Part shown: in pieces, positions 11,232-18,489 of the stretch
How the letters are laid out: every line of letters starts with the position of its first letter
Position numbering within the stretch: position 1 is the first letter of the stretch
NCBI RefSeq assembly: GCF_000003605.2
Contig: NW_003121911.1
Coordinates: forward strand, 1,691,824 to 1,713,873
Length of the DNA: 22,050 nucleotides
Source: Saccoglossus kowalevskii
Lineage: Eukaryota; Hemichordata; Enteropneusta; Harrimaniidae
Reading direction: 5' to 3'
Notes under the pieces: generated by a model
What the model was told of the DNA's origin: nothing
Database searches by the model: none
What the model saw: the letters and a program-made list of their open reading frames with translations, nothing else
Made by a program: the position numbers and the translations under genes

Positions 11232-11745
11232 NNNNNNNNNNNNNNNNNNNNNNNNNNNNNNNNNNNNNNNNNNNNNNNNNNNNNNNNNNNNNNNNNNNNN
11301 NNNNNNNNNNNNNNNNNNNNNNNNNNNNNNNNNNNNNNNNNNNNNNNNNNNNNNNNNNNNNNNNNNNNNNNNNNNNNNNNNNNNNNNNNNNNNNNNNNNN
11401 NNNNNNNNNNNNNNNNNNNNNNNNNNNNNNNNNNNNNNNNNNNNNNNNNNNNNNNNNNNNNNNNNNNNNNNNNNNNNNNNNNNNNNNNNNNNNNNNNNNN
11501 NNNNNNNNNNNNNNNNNNNNNNNNNNNNNNNNNNNNNNNNNNNNNNNNNNNNNNNNNNNNNNNNNNNNNNNNNNNNNNNNNNNNNNNNNNNNNNNNNNNN
11601 NNNNNNNNNNNNNNNNNNNNNNNNNNNNNNNNNNNNNNNNNNNNNNNNNNNNNNNNNNNNNNNNNNNNNNNNNNNNNNNNNNNNNNNNNNNNNNNNNNNN
11701 NNNNNNNNNNNNNNNNNNNNNNNNNNNNNNNNNNNNNNNNNNNNN
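11232..11745. other. Assembly gap (514 Ns)
   Basis: An unbroken run of N. Any open frame crossing it is an artefact of treating N codons as open. The gap lies about 410 bp upstream of the first visible Galpha exon and could conceal an upstream exon or a repeat that broke the assembly. The true length may differ from the N count. Confidence 0.99.
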
Positions 11746-12155
11746 GCTGACAGCAATAAAATGTTAGTAATAAAACACAATATGTATATACCAAAATAAA
11801 ATTTCAGTCATTGCTATTTCTGATTTCAAATATATATGCATCCTTTTATTTCCCATTTGGGCAAGTTGCCATTTTATTTATTTTACTCCCGTGTAGGTAT
11901 ATTTAATTAACAATAAATCTGCTATTAGAATTAACATTTTCTGGCACTTAATTTTATATACAAGCATATGTCTAGTTTGTCATATTTATGTTTGAAAAAT
12001 ACTTTCATATTTCATAGAAATTTTGTAATAGCTTTCAAAGGTAACCTGCGTGGATGACTATACAATAAAATTCGTACAAAGAAGCGAAGATTTTCAAAAT
12101 ATAGGCTGTATATATTGATCTGGCTAAATGCATTGTTTTTTTTTTCTAATTACAG
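11746..12155 (+). other. End of intron upstream of Galpha exon A
   Basis: AT-rich sequence ending in a good 3' splice signal. A possible branch-point CTAAT lies at 12146-12150, close to the acceptor, and a T-rich tract spans 12135-12145, followed by TACAG at 12151-12155. No other feature is seen. The preceding exon should end in the first base of a split glycine codon and encode a hydrophobic strand of the K-x-L-L-L-L type. None was found upstream in the visible sequence. Confidence 0.6.
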
Positions 12156-12340
12156 GATCTGCAGGTTCGGGGAAGAGTACATTCTGCAAGCAACTGCGGC
12201 TGTTATATGGGGATGGATACCCAAGTTCAGAGAGACTAAAATTTCAAACTCAAGTTTATCAGAATATACGTCGAGCTGTTAAAGCATTAGTTATATCAAT
12301 GAAAACACTTGAAATTAATTTTGAAAATCCGGAAAATGAG
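12156..12340 (+). CDS. Galpha subunit, internal exon A (P-loop)
   Basis: This encodes 62 codons (the first is completed by one base from the previous exon) of a heterotrimeric G-protein alpha subunit. Galpha proteins bind GDP/GTP at the inner plasma membrane and relay receptor signals to effectors. The segment begins GSAGSGKSTFCKQLRLLYG, aligning with the family P-loop and alpha1 helix (GxGESGKSTxxKQMRIIHG). It continues through a GDGY block, then VYQNIRRAVKALV and MKTLEI, matching the start of the helical domain (VYQNI...A..A....LxI). The VYQNI block is most like Gq-class members, but the family assignment is uncertain. The length of 185 nt and phases (1 in, 0 out) equal the corresponding Gq-class exon as I recall it; Gi genes split the same interval in two. 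The canonical glutamate of GESGKS is replaced: the aligned residues are S-A-G where A-G-E is usual, although the general Walker A form GxxxxGKS is kept. The acceptor is TTACAG and the apparent donor is GC (GAG|GCAAGT). There are no stops or frameshifts, so it looks functional. Confidence 0.93.
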
Positions 12341-12408
12341 GCAAGTCCCTAGAAATGTAATTATGTCTTTGAGGTTATTGGCTTTTATGCACTGACTAAC
12401 AAAGAACT

Positions 12409-12797
12409 AAGCAATTCTCTAGTAACCAGGTATGTCATTAACAATTCTCTAGTAACCAGGAATATCATTAGTAGTTCTCTAATAACCAGGAATGTCATTA
12501 GCAATTCTCTAATAACCAGGAATGTCATTAGCAATTCTCTAATAACCAGGAATGTCATTAACAATTCTCTAATAACCAGGAATGTCATTAGTAATTCTCT
12601 AATAACCAGGAATGTCATTAGCAATTCTCTAATAACCAGGAATGTCATTAGTAATTCTCTAGTAACCAGGAATGTCATTAACAATTCTCTAGTAACCAGG
12701 AATGTCATTAGTAATTCTCTAATAACCAGAAATGTCATTAGTAATTCTCTAGTAACCAGATATGTCATTAACAATTCTCTGGTAACCAGGATTGTCA
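12409..12797. repeat. 30-bp minisatellite, ~13 copies
   Basis: The period is exactly 30 bp with no indels. Each unit reads approximately GCAATTCTCTAATAACCAGG followed by AATGTCATTA. Variation is confined to a few sites: AGTAACC/AATAACC, ACAATT/GCAATT/GTAATT, and AGG/AGA before A or T. Because 30 is a multiple of three and the unit lacks stops on one strand, the minus strand shows a 140-codon frame with a 10-residue period. That is a by-product of the repeat and not a gene. The array lies wholly within the Galpha intron. Confidence 0.95.
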
Positions 12798-12813
12798 ACA
12801 GTGTCAACTAAAA

Positions 12814-12945
12814 ATCAACTAGGTGTTTCACCTGCCACCAGAATTCAACTAGTTATTTCACATATTGTCAGATTTCAATTATTTCACCAATCACTAGAAT
12901 TCAATTAGCTTCAACCAACACCAGATTTGATAGCTATTTTACCAA
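12814..12945. repeat. Degenerate ~27-30-bp repeat, 4-5 copies
   Basis: Immediately after the 30-bp array, imperfect units share the order TTCAACTAG, then TATTTCAC, then a CACCAGA/CACTAGA-like end (around 12814, 12841, 12871, 12897 and partly 12926). The sequence is unlike the neighbouring 30-bp unit although the period is similar. The array is older, as units differ at many places and have small indels. Confidence 0.6.
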
Positions 12946-13026
12946 TTTATAATACTATATATAATAATTAGCTATTTCTGCAATGTGTATGACATCTCAT
13001 TATTTTGTGTTCATTTCTTCTCATAG

Positions 13027-13232
13027 TTTTTATCAGATGATTTAGTTCTTGGTGATTCCAAAGATTTGATGAGTGGACATTGCTGTGGAGGTCTACATAT
13101 CACAGACTGTAAAGACTGCAAACCAATAGGTAAAGAAGAAAGAGAGAAAATAGTGTCTGTGTGGCGGGATCAAGGAATCCAACAGTGTTACACGCTAAGG
13201 CATAAATATCACTTAGCCGAGTCATCAAAATA
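13027..13232 (+). CDS. Galpha subunit, internal exon B (helical domain)
   Basis: This follows exon A in phase 0 and encodes 68 full codons plus two bases (TA) of a tyrosine codon split by the donor TA|GTAAGT. The C-terminal half reads VWRDQGIQQCYTLRHKYHLA then ESSKY. It matches the conserved Galpha helical-domain block LWxDPGIQxCYxRRxEYQLxDSxKYY, with the usual proline replaced by Q and the aspartate in DS replaced by E. The typical Gq-class exon here is 155 nt with the same phases, so this one is 51 nt (17 residues) longer. The excess lies in the N-terminal half, which contains HCCGGLHITDCKDC (residues 18-31 of the exon), a Cys-rich block that could bind zinc or form disulfides. The acceptor is CTTCTCATAG. 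The exon is intact, with no stops. Class (Gq-like, G12-like or a lineage-specific Galpha) cannot be settled from these two exons. The downstream catalytic exons were not found in the remaining 8.8 kb. Confidence 0.9.
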
Positions 13233-13320
13233 GTAAGTTGATATGTCAATTATTCATATTTTTTAATCTGTGTAATATTGAGCTGAGTGTCTATGGAGTG
13301 ATATGGTGAAAATTGAATGG

Positions 13321-13632
13321 TATTCTCGGGGCAGACATCCGGTCATTTTCACCGCCTGGCAACCATCACGGTGAAAACAAAGGCCGAAGACTAACAGAAA
13401 ACGGTACTTTGGGATGGTTGTTGAGACTTCCCTGAAAAGTGTAACAAGATTACCCCTGCGTGTGTAACATATATAAATTTGGTTGTTCAGGATTACTTTA
13501 AAGTTGAGTTTGTGTTGTTTTCTTAAATTTAGCCATTTCCACGGCAGCGTGCGCAGAGCCCATAGAAATGCATGGTACAGTGCAAAGTGCAACGTCTTGT
13601 GACGTAGCTCCGCCTCCGAGGATACTTGCCTC
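13321..13632. mobile_element. Single arm of the fold-back element family
   Basis: About 310 bp that starts TATTCTCGGG and runs through TTTTCACCGCCTGGCAACCA, GTACTTTGGGATGGTTGTTG, AAGATTACCCCTGCGTGTG, TTGTTCAGGATTAC, GCGCAGAGCCCATAGAAATG and CTTGTGACGTAGCTCCGCC. All these blocks occur in the same order in one or other arm of the element at 7758-8386. It is a single arm without the opposing copy, and it holds segments that each arm of the other element has lost. It lies in the intron after Galpha exon B. The 109-codon minus-strand frame (13263-13592) is a reading of this repeat and is not called as a gene. Confidence 0.75.
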
Positions 13633-13636
13633 TGGG

Positions 13637-14913
13637 GGTGGGTATTCCTATTTTATTATACCAACCTGATTTTAAAGGTAATCCGGAAACTCTCTATTTG
13701 CAACTACCGGTATGTTTAAATGAAATGTGCCCTTGAACTACTATATAAAGATACACTGAGCGGTAGTACAAATTCTCATCGGTATTTCATTGTTGCGAGG
13801 TTCATTTGTGTAAAATTGTCTCAATCAACATTAAAAATATGCTTCAATCGTCTTTGAGAATCGACAAAACTTCGAAGTTCTCGAGCCAGCCACTGCAGAT
13901 CTAAACCAAATTTTTGCGTTGTTTGCATAATTCAGAAAAAATATTTTTCTCATGCTTCTCTTTTGAATCCAGTATACCTGACGGGTATTAACCTTTTTGT
14001 GTTTGTGGCCTTCTTGAATAATTAGAAACATGTTCCCGGTCGATCAGTATGATGTAAATGATGATGGAGTACTGGTATAATATATAATACCCAATGATTA
14101 GCAAATATTTATTTTTATCATTACCAAGTTTAAGTCTCAACTACATGTGGGCTTCCACTGAAGATAAAATAGTTGTGGCCATGGTGGATTAAAATATTAC
14201 ATTTTTTGTAGCCAGATATCAACCTACCTGTTGTACATATGTGGCAAACTGTGGAGAAGATAAAGATAGCTTTTGATGTTAAAAATCACAGTATTTGTCT
14301 GATTCATGAAATTTTCTGTATGTGTAATGCCCACTTTAAAGGGGAAACTTCCAAGCCCAGGGATTGCACCAAAGAATCATGGGACACTATTGTTTATGTT
14401 GTTTACAAAGTTAATCTATCTTTTGTTATCCATTGTAATTTTAATCCAGAAAGTAAATTTGTTGTGAGATTAAGCTTAACTGGAAGTGCCCCTTTATGGT
14501 CCACTGAACTACGAATGTGCATATTCTACAGTTTTACTGATGTTCTTCAAACAGTTCTCGAGTTGGTCTGTACCTATATTGCATTACCTATATGTGGTAT
14601 ACGCATTTCATGGCTCATGGCTCATGGCTGAGAATTGATCTCAATCATAACAGTACTTTATCATAAAAATCTTTAGCCATGGGGAGGTAAAAATTACCAT
14701 CAATTGTAGAGGGCGCACTAAAGCAGTTGAACTATGACCATACACAGTACATAATTTGATGCATAATTTTAACAATCTATTTGCTTGTCTGTGCTCAACT
14801 AGATTTTACCATATTAGCTTCTATGTAAACATGCATTGTTGTGTTAGCCTTTCCTGTGCACATCCAGAGCAATGATGACACTTTATTGGACAATGTATTT
14901 CTCTGATGATTAA
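13637..14913. other. No gene firmly supported (one weak ORF)
   Basis: The main open frame is 14239-14631 on the + strand (130 codons, from ATG to TGA). Its product starts MWQTVEKIKIAF, has several Cys residues and a hydrophobic C-terminal third. It matches no family I recognise, lacks the Galpha switch motifs (no DVGGQ, no RxxTxGI), and the flanks show no clear splice sites. At 393 nt it is longer than expected by chance in AT-rich DNA but not decisively so. It could be a decayed transposon reading frame or a spurious frame within the Galpha intron. Confidence 0.35.
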
Positions 14914-15128
14914 CCTTTTCGCCACCAGACTTTCTTGCCCAATTTTTTTTGCACTTTTTTTTTATATTGTTCAATATTTCTGGAAATAAACCCTAATTGT
15001 GGAGCCAAAAGACAAAATCAGTTTTTACTCCAAAAATTTGACTATTTTTGTCCCAAAGGAAAGTGCAGACTATAAACAGGACTATTTTGTGAATTTGTGA
15101 TGAAAATAGAGAATTGGTGGTAAAAAGG
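14914..15128. mobile_element. TTAA-flanked MITE
   Basis: About 215 bp bounded on both sides by TTAA (14910-14913 and 15129-15132). The terminal inverted repeats start CCTTTTCGCCACCA on the left and end TGGTGGTAAAAAGG on the right, matching at 12 of 14 places. TTAA target duplications are the hallmark of piggyBac-type transposition, so this is probably a non-autonomous element moved by such an enzyme. The inside is AT-rich without an open frame. Confidence 0.72.
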
Positions 15129-15132
15129 TTAA

Positions 15133-15784
15133 TTTATCTTTTCTTTTCTCAGAATACTGAATGATTGTTTTGAAATACCTCGAAGCCATTGATGGTGAAA
15201 ATGAAAGTGAAAGTATATTCATCATTAACATTGTTAATTAGTCCAGTATTTTGATCTTTAATTAAAATTATAGTGTTAATTATTACATTAATTAGCAACT
15301 GGTAACTGTAAATTGCTTGAATCTTTGATTGTACTGACACAGTACTTTCAAAATTGTTATTGAAAATCTGAGGTGGTAAGTAGAAAAAAAGTGGTATATA
15401 GTTATACTCAAAGAACCGACAATATACAAACCCCATTAACTCAATGACTGGCCAACCCACAATCTTTAAATAGAATGCTCTGTGGGAGGCATTGACCAAT
15501 TAGTTCTGTAAATTACCAATATAAGAATAAATTTAAACTAATGTAATTGTCATGTATGTGTGATGTATGTTCACATTTTATGGGGCTTATTCCCAACTTA
15601 TTTGCTTGATATCAGTAATACGTGCTTGATACCGTATTTGCTTCATGAGTACAGTGCATCTGAACCAAAATATTGATTGTATTCACAAATGCAGCCAGCT
15701 TTCCCAGATCCCTTTATGATTATAAGTTTAACAGGTCATTTACATATAAGAGCAAAAGTGCTTTCAATAGAAAAAATATGGTAG
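15133..15784. other. No gene supported
   Basis: A minus-strand frame of 116 codons (15149-15499) is rich in I, N, F and Y, as expected from AT-rich DNA. It has no recognisable domain and is not called. No RNA gene or clear repeat was seen. Confidence 0.5.
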
Positions 15785-15987
15785 TACTGTGAAATATTTT
15801 ATTTCAGCTGCAGTTAATTTTCGCTGAATAGACTTTTTGTATAGAATTTATTTTCACTGATTTTTGACAAGTTGAATGAAAAATATAGGAAAAAGGGTAT
15901 ATTTGCTGGATTTTATTTTCACTGAATCATTCCTTCAGTGAAAATAGCGAAAATTAATTCCAAGGGATAATAAAGTATTCCACAGTA
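15785..15987 (-). mobile_element. MITE-like element, copy 2 (inverted)
   Basis: About 203 bp from TACTGTGAAATATTTTATTT to AATAAAGTATTCCACAGTA. Read on the minus strand it aligns throughout with 1276-1485. Shared blocks include GAATACTTTATT, TTGGAATTAATTTTCGCTAT, ACTGAAGGAATGATTC, AGTGAAAATAAAATCCAGC and ATCAGTGAAAATAAATTC. The divergence looks like that of old, independently mutated copies of one family. No coding potential. Confidence 0.7.
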
Positions 15988-16589
15988 TTTTACAACATAT
16001 ATCTCTGAAAACGTAACAACATTAAGTAAAAGTAATACATTAGATGTATAGGACAAATCTGATATATCAATAGAAAGTTGTTTCAGATTAGTTCACTCTG
16101 AATTCACTAAACTGATTCAGCAATCATTCTGTATGCAATATGTCCTCTAAGCCATTTTGACACGCCAACCAGAAGTAGTGATCTTTGACGTCTCATTGAC
16201 GCAATGAAAAAAAGTAATTCAGAAAAAAATATTGTAATTGTAAAAAAATATTACAAACCACTGTTGGTTAGAGGGCACACTGATTGTAAGGTTTGCCAAC
16301 TACACAATTCAATAATGTTGCTGTCATGCCGAGCCAGGTATAGTGATGCTCTTCTCATTTCCTCAATACTCCAAGATGCAACTAGCTCCAGGCTTCAAGT
16401 TCCTCATAGAATGTAATTCCTACTGATCAAAATTGAATGATACTAAATGAGTTGACCTTATGCATGATTGCCATACATTTTCAACCTTAATTCAAATCTT
16501 TGAGCAAACATCTGTACAAGACGTTACTGAATGTACTTAAATCGTCCAATGAGCAACCGTTCTTCCCCTCAGCTTATATTATGAAAATG
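15988..16589. other. No gene supported
   Basis: A 70-codon frame at 16204-16416 (+) has no recognisable motif or splice context and is not called. Otherwise nothing stands out before the minisatellites. Confidence 0.5.
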
Positions 16590-16955
16590 GCAGTAACTGT
16601 GCAGTAACCTTACAGTAACCTTGCAGTAACCTTGAAGAACATTGCAGGAACCTTGCAATAACCTTGCAGGAACCTTACAAGAACATTACAGTAACTTCCA
16701 AGAACCTTCTAGTGATCTTGCAGAATTCTTGCAGTATGCAGGAACCTTGCAGTAACCTTACAGTAACCTTGAAGAACCTAACAGTAACCTTCCAGTAACT
16801 TTGCTGGAACCGTGTGCAGAAACCTTGCAGAATTATTAAACCTTGCAGGAACTTTGCAGAAACCTTGCAGTAACCTTGCGGTAACCTTGCAGTAATCGAT
16901 CTTGCAGGAAGATTACAGGAACATTATAGTAACCTTGCAGTAACTTTGAAGAACC
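16590..16955. repeat. Degenerate 11-bp tandem array
   Basis: Roughly thirty copies of a unit near GCAGTAACCTT, with variants such as GCAGGAACCTT, ACAGTAACCTT and AGAACCTT. Unit length drifts by one or two bases in places, so the array is old or evolves by short slippage. It ends where the 42-bp array begins, and the last copies (GCAGTAACTTTGAAGAACCT) run straight into CCCTATAGCAAC. Confidence 0.85.
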
Positions 16956-16958
16956 TCC

Positions 16959-17469
16959 CTATAGCAACATTATCAGATGATTTGATTACTTTAAAATATT
17001 CTATAGCAGCAGTCTTAAATGATTTGATTACTTTAGAAGATTCTATAGCAACATTATCAGGTGATTTGATAACTTTAAAATATTCTAAAGCAACAGTCTT
17101 AGATGATTTGATTACTTTAGAAAATTCTATAGCAACATTATCAGATGATTTGATTACTTTAAAATATTCTATAGCAACAGTCTTAGATGATTTGATTACT
17201 TTAGAAGATTCTATAGCAACATTATCAGATGATTTGATTACTTTAAAATATTCTATAGCAACAGTCTTAGATGATTTGATTACTTTAGAAGATTCTATAG
17301 CAACATTATCAGATGATTTTGTCACTTTAAAATATTCTATAGCAACAATCTTAGATGATTTGATTACTTTAGAAGATTCTATAGCAACATTATCAGATGA
17401 TTTTATCACTTTAAAATATTCTATAGCAACAATCTTAGATGATTTGATTACTTTAGAAGATTCTATAGC
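16959..17469. repeat. 42-bp minisatellite with 84-bp higher-order unit
   Basis: Twelve 42-bp monomers from 16959 to 17462, each starting CTATAGCAAC, with no indel over 504 bp, plus a final CTATAGC. Two monomer types alternate strictly. Type A carries ACATTATCAGATGATTTG and ends TTTAAAATATT. Type B carries AGTCTTAGATGATTTG and ends TTTAGAAGATT. This makes six 84-bp dimers. Both strands stay open. The plus strand reads SIATLSDDLITLKY then SIATVLDDLITLED, and the minus strand reads VAIESSKVIKSSKT then VAIEYFKVIKSSDN. The minus-strand frame has a true ATG (17505) and runs 193 codons to 16924. The plus-strand frame has no ATG ahead of the array. The array is treated as non-coding satellite DNA, because a period divisible by three with few stop-prone triplets leaves frames open for free. 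Confidence 0.93.
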
Positions 17470-17933
17470 TAAGTGTGAATATACAGATTCAAATGTACAC
17501 ATCATTTGGTTGCTATCACAGATCTCAGCCCTCTATACCATCAGCTCTTTCTCTTTGTCAGTGTTATGTTTTTTTCACTGTTACACCTGCCTACATATGA
17601 TAAAGATCAAGATAAATCGAGGTTAATACCGGCGGTATTGCTAGAAGCAATATTGATACTATTTTTAAAACATTACAGTAGGTGTTATAAGAAAGGGAAA
17701 ATGAGTTACAAGTACAAAATTTAGAATAAATATGTCATTAGCAATTGTTATCGTTTATTATCTATAATTAAAAACATTAATCATACGAATTAGAAACACA
17801 ATATCGGTGAGTGATGAGCATAGGGAATACACTGCGACATATAATGTATGATGTCATAATTCCATATGGTACAAATTTATATGAAGAGAATCTAAAAATA
17901 TGCATCAACAGGTGGTTTATAGTCATCTGACGC
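17470..17933. other. No gene supported
   Basis: AT-rich spacer between the minisatellite and the candidate exon. It includes a small hairpin AATACC-GGC-GGTATT at 17625-17639. No conserved coding block is seen. A possible promoter or upstream exon for the following ORF cannot be recognised. Confidence 0.45.
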
Positions 17934-18296
17934 ATGAAACATTTCAAACGCGACCAAGTTTTATTTGAAATTATGCGAGGGGTAAAGAGAAAGCGAGGAC
18001 GGAAAAAGGAACCTTCTAAATTATTTTCCCAGGAGCGTCTGTGGTACCTGCGAGAGTCTGACAAAGGCTCGTATTTCGACCAGAAGACTGATCCAGTATT
18101 TCGTCAATATTTTGAAGAGACATCGACCAGCTTTGCAGATGACGACGACTCAACGGAAAGCGGCATTGGTGACAGTGATGACTGTGCATCTCCCACGTAC
18201 TATTCTGTCTCGGAACATCATGTTTGCACTCGGGGTCACATTCAACAAAACGAGGCTATGTCACGGTCCAACGGACCGCCCATGTTTACTAATTAA
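17934..18296 (+). CDS. Hypothetical 120-residue protein or exon
   Basis: This is an open frame of 120 codons from ATG to TAA that I do not recognise. It differs from the other open frames in the window in having balanced, protein-like composition and higher GC than its surroundings. The product has a basic cluster, KRKRGRKK at residues 18-25, that could be a nuclear localisation signal. An aromatic, charged stretch follows (LWYLRES, GSYFDQKTDPVFRQYF, residues 36-60). An acidic serine-rich stretch (DDDDSTESGIGDSDD, residues 69-83) resembles casein-kinase-2 target regions. No membrane segment or signal peptide is seen. An in-frame stop (TGA at 17928) lies two codons before the ATG, so the frame does not extend upstream. 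An alternative start is Met14. AATAAA follows at 18467. It lies on the same strand as the Galpha exons, 4.7 kb downstream, and could be a nested gene, the last exon of another gene, or spurious. Confidence 0.45.
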   Translation: MKHFKRDQVLFEIMRGVKRKRGRKKEPSKLFSQERLWYLRESDKGSYFDQKTDPVFRQYFEETSTSFADDDDSTESGIGDSDDCASPTYYSVSEHHVCTRGHIQQNEAMSRSNGPPMFTN

Positions 18297-18301
18297 TGAG
18301 G

Positions 18302-18309
18302 TGACGTCA
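18302..18309. promoter_or_regulatory. Perfect CRE-type palindrome TGACGTCA
   Basis: The full 8-bp consensus for CREB/ATF-class bZIP binding lies six bases after the stop of the candidate ORF. Its location in a presumed 3' region is unusual for a promoter element. It could serve a minus-strand or nearby transcript, or be chance. Confidence 0.3.
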
Positions 18310-18466
18310 TGTATTCCTTGAAACTTTCAGTAGTCACGAGAGAATGACGCGTTTTTTACTCATATATTCACACGCGGACGCTCGACCTCGTTGTTTTTTA
18401 CTTGAATGTACCACCTGATACCCAAACTTGTTGACGGCGATGATTTGGAAACCCAATGGCGTTGTA

Positions 18467-18472
18467 AATAAA
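18467..18472 (+). promoter_or_regulatory. Possible polyadenylation signal AATAAA
   Basis: AATAAA lies about 170 bp after the stop codon of the 17934-18296 frame and is followed by a T-rich stretch (ATATATTTTTA), as expected of a cleavage site region. AATAAA is common by chance in DNA this AT-rich, so support is modest. Confidence 0.35.
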
Positions 18473-18489
18473 CATATATTTTTACTTAA

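Larger units (their letters stand above)
12341..13026 (+). other. Galpha intron with GC-AG ends
   Basis: A 686-nt intron between two recognised exons. The donor reads GAG|GCAAGT, the strong consensus for the minor GC-AG class that U1 still recognises. The nearest GT (12344) is a poor donor and would break the phase. The acceptor is TTCTTCTCATAG at 13015-13026. Choosing the GC donor gives exon A exactly 185 nt and a phase-0 junction, the expected ancestral boundary. Much of the intron is a 30-bp minisatellite starting about 70 nt past the donor, followed by a second, degenerate repeat. Confidence 0.8.

Noticed and set aside
11113-11799. Open frames of up to 228 codons crossing the N run on both strands
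   Set aside because: They are open only because Ns contain no stops; the known residues at either side show no motif.
12385-12807. Minus-strand 140-codon frame with a 10-residue period
   Set aside because: It is the 30-bp minisatellite read in one frame, opposite and inside a Galpha intron. There is no non-repeat coding sequence around it.
14239-14631. 130-codon plus-strand frame as a gene or the next Galpha exon
   Set aside because: None of the Galpha switch or base-binding motifs is present, there are no flanking splice signals, and the composition is only marginally protein-like.
16924-17626. 193-codon minus and 226-codon plus frames as genes
   Set aside because: Both follow from a 42-bp period divisible by three. 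The plus frame has no ATG before the array, and the flanks on both strands look non-coding. Kept as a finding only.
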